NCBI GenBank assembly: GCA_963849065.1
Contig: CAWKFM010000005.1
Coordinates: 124,001-188,000 of the forward strand
Reading direction: 5' to 3'
DNA: 64,000 bases
Source of the DNA: TOLSYN sp963849065
GTDB lineage: Bacteria > Acidobacteriota > Terriglobia > Terriglobales > Acidobacteriaceae
The translations under genes were made by a program, and so were the position numbers. Below are positions 1-8,121 of this stretch, in pieces. The notes under the pieces are model-generated. The model worked only from the letters and a program-made list of their open reading frames with translations, was not told the origin of the DNA and did no database searches. The first letter of the stretch is position 1, and each line of letters opens with the position of its first letter.

Positions 1-1
1 C

Positions 2-88
2 TCGGTCTTTCTGGCCGAAGAGATCAAGAAGCAGCTGGCCAAGGCGGGCTTCCACGTCAAGGCCGAGCATCGCGACAGCCCACGATAA
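2..88 (+). CDS. C-terminal end of an unidentified protein (partial)
   Basis: An open frame enters from the left edge and stops with TAA at 86-88, giving the last 28 residues of a protein. The tail is charged and looks like an amphipathic helix (LAEEIKKQLAKAGF) followed by a short basic end. It is too short to assign a family. A strong hairpin terminator follows 28 bases after the stop, which supports a real gene end. Only the frame and stop are seen directly. Confidence 0.5.
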   Translation, partial: SVFLAEEIKKQLAKAGFHVKAEHRDSPR

Positions 89-116
89 GGAGGCGGTGCC
101 GCGGTTGCCGGAAATG

Positions 117-139
117 GAGCCCGGCGAGCGGGCTCTTTT
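117..139 (+). terminator. Rho-independent terminator
   Basis: Perfect 7-bp stem GAGCCCG/CGGGCTC with a 5-base loop, followed by TTTT on the + strand. It lies downstream of the partial gene and just before the stop of the convergent chemoreceptor gene. On the minus strand no T-run follows the stem, so it is assigned to the + strand gene. Confidence 0.75.
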
Positions 140-140
140 C

Positions 141-1880
141 CTACTGCAGGCGTTTCCGATCGGGCGAGCCGAAGCTTGGGCCATTCGGAAAGAGGGCCGG
201 CGGCGGATTGTGGCGGGAACCGTCTGCCGCCCGCTCCGCGCCGGAGGGCGGTAGCTGGAAGCGGCCGGCCAGGGCTTGCATGTTGGAGGCCAGGCCCGCG
301 AGCTCAGTGCAGGCCTGGGCGATTTCATCGGCGTTGGCCGTGGAATGCGAGGCCATCCCGGCGATCTTGGAAATATGTTCGTTGACATGCCCGGCGGCGA
401 TTTTCTGCTCGTCGGTTGCCTGGGCAATTTGCTCCACCATCTCCCCCACCTTCGCAGCCATTTCGATCATCTCGTCGAGCGCCCGGCCGGAGCCCTCCGT
501 ATTGGCGACGCCGTGCTCGACTTCGCTGCTCTCGCCCTGCATGGCGGCCACGGCTTGCCGGGCATCGCTCTGGATCGATTCGATCATGACGGCGATTTCC
601 GCCGTGGCTTTGGCGGTGCGGTCGGCCAGCTTGCGGACTTCGTCGGCGACTACGGCGAAGCCCCGCCCCTGCTCGCCGGCGCGGGCGGCTTCGATGGCGG
701 CATTGAGCGCCAGCAGATTGGTCTGGTCTGCGATATCGTCGATGACGGCGGCGATGGTTCCAATACGCTCGGAACTTTTGCCGAGCCCCTTAATCCGGTC
801 GGCGACCGCGCCGGTGGAAGCTGCAATGGAGCGCATGGTTGCCAAGGTTTCGCTGACCAGCCTGCCGCCGTTGCGGGCCGTCTCCGAGGCTTGGCCGGCG
901 GCTTCGGCGGCCAATTGGGCGTGATCGCGGACCAGCGCGAAGCTGGATGTGATCTGATCCATGGCGGCGGCCGCCTGTGCGGTCTGGCCCGCGCCGCGCT
1001 GCGCAGATTCGAAGGAATCGCGGGTGCGCTGCGAGATCTCCTCGCAACTCCCGGCGACCTGGCGGGCGCTCTCCCACACGGTCGTCAGGGTTGAGCCCAG
1101 GGCTTCCATGGTGTGATTGAGGGACTCGGCCAGCTCTCCGAGTTCGTCTTGCGAAGCGATTTCGAGATGATCGGTCAGGTCACCCTTGGCTACCTTTGCC
1201 AGAACCTGGGCTGCGCGCTGGAGAGGTTCGGTGATATTGCGGGTGATGACCGTGGCGGTGATGAGGCCAAACGTCAGCGCGAGGCCGAGCACCAGCAGGA
1301 TTGCCAGTTTTGCGTTGGCATAGGTTTGTGCCGCCGCTTTGGCAAAGGCGATTCCCTGGCTGTTATTGGCGGCGATGGCGGCGTCCAGCGCGCCCGAAAC
1401 GTCGATGAACGCCGGCTTGCCCCGGTTCAGCGACATGGCCTCGGCTTCGGCCACCTTGCCTTCTTCCTGCAGCTGATTGGTTTGCTCATTCATTGCCTGA
1501 TAGAAGTCCAGCTTGTCCTTGAACTGGCGGTACAGCTCGCGCTGCTGGGGATTGTCGAGGTAGGTTTCATACTCCTTCTGCGCCTCCCGACAATCGGCAT
1601 CGAGTGCCTTGACGCGCGACTGCTCTGCATGGAATTCCTTCTTATCGGCGCCGGCGGCGATCTCGCGTAGTTCCACGCGGCGCTTGGTATTCAGGCGGGT
1701 GTTCAAGGTCGCCAGCAGCCTCATGCTGGTCAAATAGCGGTTCGCCAGCAGGTCGGCCTTGCGATTGACGGCGGAGAGCTGGAAAAGAGAAAAGCAGCCC
1801 AGCAGAACTGAGAGAGCCAGCCCGCTCCCAAAGGCAAGACGCAGTTTCTGAGCAATCCTTAAGCGGCTCAGCAAATTCAC
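141..1880 (-). CDS. Methyl-accepting chemotaxis protein
   Basis: Transmembrane chemoreceptor of 579 aa that would signal to the CheA/CheW array. After a short cytoplasmic start there is a first membrane helix (about residues 14-34), a helical periplasmic four-helix-bundle-type sensor region, a second membrane helix (about 190-213), a HAMP linker, and a long coiled-coil signalling domain. The conserved hairpin tip (IADQTNLLALNAAIEAARAG) is intact. The GTG at 1880 is preferred because GGGAGGAG sits 6-8 bases upstream; the longer frame to 2009 adds 43 low-complexity residues. No C-terminal NWETF-type CheR tether is seen. It stands alone, with no che genes in the window, so the ligand is unknown. 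Confidence 0.9.
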   Translation of the reverse strand: MNLLSRLRIAQKLRLAFGSGLALSVLLGCFSLFQLSAVNRKADLLANRYLTSMRLLATLNTRLNTKRRVELREIAAGADKKEFHAEQSRVKALDADCREAQKEYETYLDNPQQRELYRQFKDKLDFYQAMNEQTNQLQEEGKVAEAEAMSLNRGKPAFIDVSGALDAAIAANNSQGIAFAKAAAQTYANAKLAILLVLGLALTFGLITATVITRNITEPLQRAAQVLAKVAKGDLTDHLEIASQDELGELAESLNHTMEALGSTLTTVWESARQVAGSCEEISQRTRDSFESAQRGAGQTAQAAAAMDQITSSFALVRDHAQLAAEAAGQASETARNGGRLVSETLATMRSIAASTGAVADRIKGLGKSSERIGTIAAVIDDIADQTNLLALNAAIEAARAGEQGRGFAVVADEVRKLADRTAKATAEIAVMIESIQSDARQAVAAMQGESSEVEHGVANTEGSGRALDEMIEMAAKVGEMVEQIAQATDEQKIAAGHVNEHISKIAGMASHSTANADEIAQACTELAGLASNMQALAGRFQLPPSGAERAADGSRHNPPPALFPNGPSFGSPDRKRLQ

Positions 1881-2107
1881 GAATGTCTCCTCCCGACACG
1901 ACGGTGCCCGCCGGCAAGGCGGCAAAGGGCGACGGTACACGGCTGCTCTCGCCGTGTGCCACCCGCCTCCGATTTGCCTATCGGCAGGGAGCCGGAAGGG
2001 CATGAACAAATCACCGTCCGGTGGGCTTTCCGGCAGCGCTTCCAGTAGAATTAAGGCTTGACGACAAAACTTCCAAGCCGGATCGAACGCGGTTTAATGA
2101 GTAGCTC

Positions 2108-4000
2108 ATGCGCCGACTGATTCGCCTCCTGTGGTATGTCCGGCCCTACTGGCTGCAGCTGTTCGCCAGCGTGGCGCTGTTCTCTCTGGTCGGCCTGCTG
2201 GAAGCCTTCCGGCTGGCGCTCTTCCGTCCCATCTTCGACCGCGTCCTCACCCCGGAGGTGCCGGGCCGGTCGATGGCGCTTCTCAAGATTCCCCACAGCA
2301 ACCACACCATCTATCTGGAGAACCTCGTTCCCCACCACTTCCACAATCCGTGGACCGTGGTGGCGTTCGCGCTGGTTGCCTCGGTCTTCCTCAAAGGAAT
2401 CTTCGACTACTGCGGCACCTACCTGGTTAACTATGCGGGCTTCGGACTGGTCACCGACCTGCGCAATGAGATTTACGGCAGCGTGCTGCGCCGCTCCGCC
2501 GCCTTCTTCCAGAAGCATCCCACCGGCACGCTGGTCTCGGCCATCATCAACGACATCGACAAGGTGCAGTTCGCCATGTCCAGCGTCCTGGCCGAGTTCC
2601 TGCAGCAGTTCTTCATCTTTCTCTTTACCGCCGCGCTGGTGATCGAGGCCGGCGGCAAACTGGCCTGGATTCTCCTGATGTTCGTGCCGGTCATCATGGT
2701 CAGCTCGCGCAAAATCGGACGCCAAGTGCGCGGCACCACCCGCCGCGGGCAGGACAAGCTGGCCGAGATCCAGAACATCCTGCACGAAACCATCACCGGC
2801 CATCGCATCGTCAAGGCCTTCAGCATGGAGCTCTGGGAGACCACGCGCTTCAAGGCGGCGGCCAAGCGCCTGTTCTCGGCCAACATGCACTACGTGGTGG
2901 CCATGGCCGTCAGCTCGCCGCTCATGGACATGCTCGGCGCGGTAGCCATCGCCCTGCTCCTGAAGCTGGGCCGCGACAGCATCAACCACGACACCATGAC
3001 CATGGGCGACTTCATGACCTTCATCGTCGCCACCATGAGCCTCTACCAGCCGGTGCGCAAGTTCGCCGGCTTCTACAACAGCTTCCAGCAGGCGCTCGGC
3101 GCCTCCGAGCAGGTCTTCAAATTCATGGACGCCAAGGACGAGGTACGCGAGAAGGCGCATCCGCAAAAGCTCGGGGCCTTCCACGACTCCATCCGCTTTG
3201 AGAACGTCCGCTTCTGTTATGGCGGCGTGCCCCCGGTCACACACGGCTCTCCGACTGCCGAGGCCGCCGACACGCGCGAGGTGCTCAGGGGCATCGACCT
3301 CGATGTGAAGGCCGGGGAAGTCCTGGCCATTGTCGGCGGCAGCGGCGCCGGCAAGTCCACCCTGGTGCACCTCATCCCGCGGTTTTTCGATGTCACCCAC
3401 GGACGCATTCTGGTGGACGGCATCGACCTCCGCGATCTTTCGCTGGCCTCGCTGCGTGCCCAAATCGGTATCGTGGCGCAGGAAACCATGCTGTTCAACG
3501 ACACGGTGCGCAACAACATCGCTTACGGCCAGCCCAATGTTTCGCAGCAGGATGTGGAGCGCGCGGCCCAGGCGGCGCTGGCCCACGATTTCATCCTCCG
3601 CATGCCGCAGGGGTATGACACGGTGATCGGCGAGCGCGGCTTCCGGCTCTCCGGCGGCGAACGCCAGCGCCTCAGCATCGCCCGCGCCCTGCTCAAAAAC
3701 GCCCCCGTGCTGATTCTCGACGAGGCCACCTCCGCGCTCGATTCCGAAAGCGAATCGCTGGTGCAGACCGCCCTGCAGAACCTGATGACCGGTCGCACCG
3801 TCTTCGTCATCGCGCACCGTCTCTCCACCGTGCGCCGCGCCGACCGCATCGTGGTGCTGGAGCACGGCACCATTGCCGACCAGGGCACGCACGAGGATCT
3901 GCTCTCGCGGCTAGGTACCTATCGCCGCCTTTATGAGCTGCAGTTTGTCGATGTGGACGCGCCCCAGCACGTCACCCACGAGGAAGGAAGCGGAGTATAA
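2108..4000 (+). CDS. ABC exporter, MsbA-like (membrane and ATPase domains fused)
   Basis: Half-transporter of 630 aa that would act as a homodimer in the inner membrane. Residues 1 to about 320 form a six-helix type 1 exporter domain; the ATPase domain follows. Walker A (GGSGAGKST, about 410-418), the LSGGERQR signature (about 514), Walker B (LILDEATSALD, about 534) and the H-loop histidine (AHRLSTV, about 570) are all intact. A short insertion (THGSPTAEAADTR) precedes the strand leading to Walker A. The architecture and length fit lipid A/lipid exporters, but drug or peptide exporters share it, so the substrate is inferred only. It lies 18 bases upstream of the yicC homologue, on the same strand. 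Confidence 0.9.
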   Translation: MRRLIRLLWYVRPYWLQLFASVALFSLVGLLEAFRLALFRPIFDRVLTPEVPGRSMALLKIPHSNHTIYLENLVPHHFHNPWTVVAFALVASVFLKGIFDYCGTYLVNYAGFGLVTDLRNEIYGSVLRRSAAFFQKHPTGTLVSAIINDIDKVQFAMSSVLAEFLQQFFIFLFTAALVIEAGGKLAWILLMFVPVIMVSSRKIGRQVRGTTRRGQDKLAEIQNILHETITGHRIVKAFSMELWETTRFKAAAKRLFSANMHYVVAMAVSSPLMDMLGAVAIALLLKLGRDSINHDTMTMGDFMTFIVATMSLYQPVRKFAGFYNSFQQALGASEQVFKFMDAKDEVREKAHPQKLGAFHDSIRFENVRFCYGGVPPVTHGSPTAEAADTREVLRGIDLDVKAGEVLAIVGGSGAGKSTLVHLIPRFFDVTHGRILVDGIDLRDLSLASLRAQIGIVAQETMLFNDTVRNNIAYGQPNVSQQDVERAAQAALAHDFILRMPQGYDTVIGERGFRLSGGERQRLSIARALLKNAPVLILDEATSALDSESESLVQTALQNLMTGRTVFVIAHRLSTVRRADRIVVLEHGTIADQGTHEDLLSRLGTYRRLYELQFVDVDAPQHVTHEEGSGV

Positions 4001-4018
4001 CTTCGCGGAGTAATAACA

Positions 4019-4906
4019 ATGGCGATTCGCTCCATGACCGGCTTTGCCCAGTTCAAGGGCCAGCACGGAAAAACCGGATACACCTTCACCGCCAAGTCGG
4101 TGAACCATCGCTTCCTGGACCTTCATCTGCGCCTGCCGGGCCGCTCGGAGCTCTTCGAGCAGCGCCTGCGCAAGCTCTTCAAGGAGAAGATGCACCGCGG
4201 CCACGTCGAACTCACCCTCATCCTGGACTACGCCGGAGCCACCGGGCTCAGCGTCAATCAGGAGCTGGTCTCCGGCTACGTCAAGGCCTTCCGCGCGCTC
4301 TCCGACGAACTCGAGCTGCACGGCGAGCCTGACCTGAACGCCATCTTCCGCCTCAGCGGCGTCTTCACGGCCTCCAGCGAAATGCCGGACGAAGCCGAGT
4401 TGCAGGAGGCGCTGGCCTCTGCCGCCGCCGAGCTCATCGACCTGCTCAACGCCAACCGCCGCCTCGAAGGCGACCACACCCGCGCCGAACTGGACTCGCG
4501 CATGGACCAACTGGAGCGCAACACCGCCGAGGTGGAAAAGCTCCGCGGCACCGTGCTGGCCGCCCACCTGGAGCGCATCCGCAGCCGCATGGCCGAGCTG
4601 CTCGAAGGCCACGCCGAGCCCGACCGCATCCTGCAGGAGGCCGCGATGCTGGCCGAGCGCAGCGACGTGCAGGAGGAGATCGTACGCATGATGACCCACA
4701 TCCGCCACTTCCGCAGCCTGCTCGAATCCGGCGATGATGTCGGCAAGAAACTCGACTTCCTGCTGCAGGAGATGAACCGCGAGGCCAACACCATGCTCTC
4801 CAAAACCAGCGGCCTAGCCGGCGACGCCATGCGCATCACTGAACTGGGGCTGGCACTCAAAAGCGACATTGAAAAATCCCGCGAACAGGTGCAAAACGTC
4901 GAATGA
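4019..4906 (+). CDS. yicC: YicC family endoribonuclease
   Basis: 295 aa, normal length for the family. It begins with the typical MAIRSMTGFA and ends with the conserved region containing FLLQEMNREANTMLSK and the downstream DIEKSREQVQNVE. In E. coli YicC is reported as an RNase that acts on certain sRNAs; that role is transferred from the family. The stop overlaps the start of gmk by four bases (ATGA), which implies translational coupling. yicC next to gmk is a widely conserved arrangement. Confidence 0.93.
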   Translation: MAIRSMTGFAQFKGQHGKTGYTFTAKSVNHRFLDLHLRLPGRSELFEQRLRKLFKEKMHRGHVELTLILDYAGATGLSVNQELVSGYVKAFRALSDELELHGEPDLNAIFRLSGVFTASSEMPDEAELQEALASAAAELIDLLNANRRLEGDHTRAELDSRMDQLERNTAEVEKLRGTVLAAHLERIRSRMAELLEGHAEPDRILQEAAMLAERSDVQEEIVRMMTHIRHFRSLLESGDDVGKKLDFLLQEMNREANTMLSKTSGLAGDAMRITELGLALKSDIEKSREQVQNVE

Positions 4907-5592
4907 CCCTCGTCTATATCATTTCAGCGCCCTCGGGCAGCGGTAAATCGACGTTGGTGGCGGCCATCAAGCGGCTGGTGGACCGCCTCGATTTCTCCGT
5001 CTCCTACACCACAAGGCCGCCGCGCGGCAGCGAAGAGAACGGCCGCGACTACTACTACACCAGCCGCGAAGTCTTCGAGCGCATGATCGACCGCGGCGAA
5101 TTCCTGGAATACGCCGACGTCTTCGGCAACTACTACGGCACGGCCAAAAAGTTTCTCGACGATGCCATCGTGCGCGGCAACGACCTGCTGCTCGATATCG
5201 ACGTGCAGGGCGCTTCGCAGCTGCAGGCGAGCATTCCCGAGGCCATCGGCATTTTCATCCTTCCGCCCACCAAGCAGGAACTGGAAAAGCGCCTGCGCCG
5301 CCGCAGCTCCGCTGAACGCATGACCGACGAGGCGGTCATCCGCCGCCGCCTGGAAACCGCCAGCCGGGAGATTGAAAAATATTCGGAATACGATTACATT
5401 CTGGTAAACGACCAATTGGACGATTCGATCGACTCGCTACGGGCGATCATCCTTACCGAGCGGCTGCACGCCGCCGGACGGGAGCCTGAGCGGGCCGATG
5501 AACAAAAGCTCGTCGAACTGGCGGAGAGCCGCAGGCTGGAACACGTGCGGCCAGGTCTTGGGCCCATTCTGGAAAGCTTTCGCAAGAGTTGA
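4903..5592 (+). CDS. gmk: Guanylate kinase
   Basis: 229 aa. Phosphorylates GMP to GDP with ATP in the cytoplasm. The P-loop (SAPSGSGKST, about 8-17) is followed by the GMP-binding block (SYTTRPPRGSEENGRDYYY) and the GEFLEYADVFGNYYGT motif; the lid region (RLRRRSSAE) is also present. The C-terminus is some 20-30 residues longer than a minimal Gmk. It overlaps yicC by four bases, and rpoZ starts 22 bases downstream, matching the common gmk-rpoZ pairing. Confidence 0.96.
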   Translation: MTLVYIISAPSGSGKSTLVAAIKRLVDRLDFSVSYTTRPPRGSEENGRDYYYTSREVFERMIDRGEFLEYADVFGNYYGTAKKFLDDAIVRGNDLLLDIDVQGASQLQASIPEAIGIFILPPTKQELEKRLRRRSSAERMTDEAVIRRRLETASREIEKYSEYDYILVNDQLDDSIDSLRAIILTERLHAAGREPERADEQKLVELAESRRLEHVRPGLGPILESFRKS

Positions 5593-5614
5593 GCAATTCA
5601 CAGGAGGCAAGAAC

Positions 5615-5833
5615 GTGGATCTCTACAGCGGGTTCGACAGCAATTACCGGTACATCTTAGTAGCCGCACGCCGCGCGCGTCAGTTGCAGTCCGGCGCACC
5701 TCCGTTGGTCGCCACAACCGCCACCAAGCCCTGCCGCATCGCCGCCGAAGAGATACAGGCCGACAAAGTGAAGTGGGAAACCACGCCCCTGCGGGTGGTC
5801 GAGCCGCTGGATTCAAAGACCGGCGCAGCCTAG
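5615..5833 (+). CDS. rpoZ: RNA polymerase omega subunit
   Basis: 72 aa, a normal omega length. The GTG at 5615 is chosen because AGGAGG (5602-5607) lies at ideal spacing and the product then begins VDLYSGFDSNYRYILVAARR, the conserved omega N-terminal region. It continues with ARQLQSG and a basic middle segment ending KVKWE. Omega assists assembly and stability of RNA polymerase. The frame is open further upstream inside gmk, but that extension is gmk shadow. It follows gmk in the same orientation, as in many bacteria. Confidence 0.9.
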   Translation: MDLYSGFDSNYRYILVAARRARQLQSGAPPLVATTATKPCRIAAEEIQADKVKWETTPLRVVEPLDSKTGAA

Positions 5834-5842
5834 TTTGCACCG

Positions 5843-5885
5843 GGTGGCCCATTCAAGCCATTTGTTGGCTTGAGTGTGGTAGTGG
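5843..5885 (+). repeat. Hairpin repeat family 1, copy A
   Basis: Copy of a dispersed short repeat found ten times in the window. It begins GGGTGGCCCATTCAAGCC, then loop ATTTGTT, then GGCTTGAGTGTGG. The inner stem is intact; the outer stem is interrupted by one inserted T. It lies just after the rpoZ stop. Confidence 0.85.
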
Positions 5886-5996
5886 AACCGGGCCGCGAGC
5901 GTTGGAATCTTTCGGCGCAATCGGAGCCGTGTGCGTGCGCATCGAATCCACCAGAGACAGGGATCCTGTAAACCGGGCCGTCTGAAGACACGAATC

Positions 5997-7232
5997 ATGA
6001 AAATCGCACTGGGAGTTACGGGCGGCATCGCCGCATACAAGGCCGCCGACATCGCGCGCCGTCTGCAGGAGCGCGGCTTTGCCGTGCAGGTCGTCATGAC
6101 CGCCTCGGCGCAGGAGTTCGTCCGCCCGCTCACCTTCGCCGCCCTCACCGGCGAAAAGGTCATCACTGAAATGTTCTCCCAGCGCGACTCCAACTCCACC
6201 CTGGATTCCTCGGTCGAACACATCGGCGTCGCCCAGTCCATCGGAGCGCTGCTGGTGGCCCCCGCGACGGCGGCAACGCTCGCGCGCTTTGCCCACGGCC
6301 TGGCCGAAGATTTTCTCTCCACGCTCTACCTCGCCACCCAGGCCCCGGTCGTCGTGGCCCCGGCCATGAACGTGAACATGTGGCGCCACCCGGCCACGCA
6401 GGCCAACCTCGAAACTCTGCGCTCTCGCGGCGTCACCGTGGTCGAGCCCGGCGAGGGATACCTGGCCTGCGGCATGACCGGCGAAGGCCGCCTCGCCGAT
6501 ACCGACGTCATCGTCGAAGCGCTGGTGGCGCGGCTGCTGCGATTGGAGAATGCCCAGTCGCAGGACTTGAAGGGCGAGCACGTTCTGATCTCTGCCGGTC
6601 CCACCTATGAAGCCATCGACCCGGTGCGTTTCCTCGGCAACCGCTCCAGCGGAAAGATGGGCTACGCCCTGGCCGAAGCCGCCCTGCGCCGCGGCGCGCG
6701 CGTCACGCTGGTTAGCGGCCCCACCGCGCTTACGCCGCCGGCAGTCGAAGAATTTGTCCCCGTCGAAAGCAGCGGCCAGATGCGCGAAGCCCTGTTGCAG
6801 CGCTTCGGGCGCGCCAGCATCACCATCATGGCCGCCGCGGTCTCCGACTTCACCCCCGCCGAAGTCGCCGAACAGAAAATCAAGCGCAAGGGTGAAATGA
6901 ACCTTTCGCTGAAGCCCACCGAAGACATCCTCGCCGAACTCAGCGCCCGCCGCGCGCCCGGCCAACTCATCATCGGCTTCGCCGCCGAGACCGAAAACCT
7001 GGTAGAGAATGCCCGCCGCAAGCTCGAGCGTAAACAGCTGGACGCCGTCGTCCTCAACGATGTCTCCCGCCCTGGCCTCGGCTTCGGCTCCGAACGCAAC
7101 GCAGGCGAGATCATCACTGCGCACGAGACCACGCCCATCGCCGAGATGAGCAAGGCAGATATGGCCGGACGAGTTCTCGATGCGATAGTAAAATTGAGAA
7201 TCGCGCAGCGCACTCCCAAGGTACCCGCATAA
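5997..7232 (+). CDS. coaBC: Bifunctional CoaBC (PPC decarboxylase / PPC synthetase)
   Basis: 411 aa. Carries out two steps of coenzyme A synthesis: joining 4'-phosphopantothenate to cysteine (CoaB) and decarboxylating the product with FMN (CoaC). The N-terminal flavoprotein half has the GVTGGIAAYKAAD start, catalytic His75 (SVEHIG), the PAMNVNMW loop and the active Cys158 in ACGMTGEGRLAD. The CoaB half begins at about residue 190 and has SAGPTYEAIDPVRFLGNRSS and later the KRK motif (KIKRKGEMNLSL). The ATG at 5997 gives the canonical N-terminus (MKIALGVTGG). The next gene starts within two bases of the stop. Confidence 0.95.
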   Translation: MKIALGVTGGIAAYKAADIARRLQERGFAVQVVMTASAQEFVRPLTFAALTGEKVITEMFSQRDSNSTLDSSVEHIGVAQSIGALLVAPATAATLARFAHGLAEDFLSTLYLATQAPVVVAPAMNVNMWRHPATQANLETLRSRGVTVVEPGEGYLACGMTGEGRLADTDVIVEALVARLLRLENAQSQDLKGEHVLISAGPTYEAIDPVRFLGNRSSGKMGYALAEAALRRGARVTLVSGPTALTPPAVEEFVPVESSGQMREALLQRFGRASITIMAAAVSDFTPAEVAEQKIKRKGEMNLSLKPTEDILAELSARRAPGQLIIGFAAETENLVENARRKLERKQLDAVVLNDVSRPGLGFGSERNAGEIITAHETTPIAEMSKADMAGRVLDAIVKLRIAQRTPKVPA

Positions 7233-7233
7233 C

Positions 7234-8121
7234 ATGGCAAAAGTTCTGGACGAGCCAAGCCGCAAGGCCGTTGCCGCGACCGTTCGCTACTACCGCGACC
7301 TCGGCATCTACGATCTCTATCGCCGCGAGATACCCGAAGGCTTAACCTTCGGCCAAACCATCGTGCGCGAAGAGTTGGCTTGCGTCGAAGGGCCAGCAGC
7401 CGCTATCGAATACGGTCCATCCGATGCCGTGTCGGGTAACGCTGCGCTGCCGGCCGCGGGCGCAGGGCTGGCCGCCATCCAGCAGGACAAGCCCGCTGCG
7501 CTCCGCGTGATCCGCGAAGACATTGGCGACTGCACCCGCTGCGAGCTTTGCCGGGAGCGCACCAACATCGTCTTCGGCGTGGGCGATCCTCACGCGCGCA
7601 TTATGTTCGTCGGCGAAGGACCGGGCGCGGACGAAGACGCGCAGGGCGAGCCCTTCGTGGGCCGTGCCGGACAGCTGCTCAATAACATGATTCAGGCCAT
7701 GGGCATTCGCCGCGAAGACGTTTACATCGGCAACGTGGTCAAGTGCCGCCCGCCCAAAAACCGCGCGCCGGAGCCCGTCGAGTGCGCTACCTGCGGCCCC
7801 TACCTCATGCGCCAGATTCTCGTCGTGCGCCCAGAGATCATCGTGGCCTTGGGCGCCACGGCGGCCAAGTTCCTTCTCTGTGCCTCGGACTCGATGGCCA
7901 ACCTGCGCGGCCACATCTACGACTTCCAGCCCGCGCGCCATGCCGCGCTGCCGCCCTCGGCGCCGGAGCGCGATCCCAACTTCGCCACCAAGCTGGTCGT
8001 CACCTATCATCCCGCCTACCTCCTGCGCGATCCGCGCCAGAAAAAAGAAACCTGGATCGACCTGCAACTGGTGATGAAGTACCTGGGAATGTCGCTGCCC
8101 AAGCGCAACCCCGAGGCCTGA
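7234..8121 (+). CDS. Uracil-DNA glycosylase, family 4/5 type with Fe-S cluster
   Basis: 295 aa. Removes uracil from DNA in base-excision repair. The catalytic core begins near residue 95 with Cys100 and Cys103, and continues with the GEGPGADEDAQGEPFVGRAG motif and Cys171/Cys187; this four-cysteine spacing matches the [4Fe-4S] family 4 enzymes. The active-site HPAYLLR motif is near the C-terminus. Roughly 95 N-terminal residues precede the core: a conserved-looking helical start (YYRDLGIYDLYRREIP) and an Ala-rich linker. Such an extension is longer than in minimal family 4 enzymes. Its stop overlaps the priA start by one base. Confidence 0.92.
   Translation: MAKVLDEPSRKAVAATVRYYRDLGIYDLYRREIPEGLTFGQTIVREELACVEGPAAAIEYGPSDAVSGNAALPAAGAGLAAIQQDKPAALRVIREDIGDCTRCELCRERTNIVFGVGDPHARIMFVGEGPGADEDAQGEPFVGRAGQLLNNMIQAMGIRREDVYIGNVVKCRPPKNRAPEPVECATCGPYLMRQILVVRPEIIVALGATAAKFLLCASDSMANLRGHIYDFQPARHAALPPSAPERDPNFATKLVVTYHPAYLLRDPRQKKETWIDLQLVMKYLGMSLPKRNPEA

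Noticed and set aside
2051..3892. 613-residue open frame on the minus strand
   Set aside because: Antisense to the ABC exporter; its His/Gly/Asp-rich composition is typical of GC-rich shadow frames and no domain is visible.
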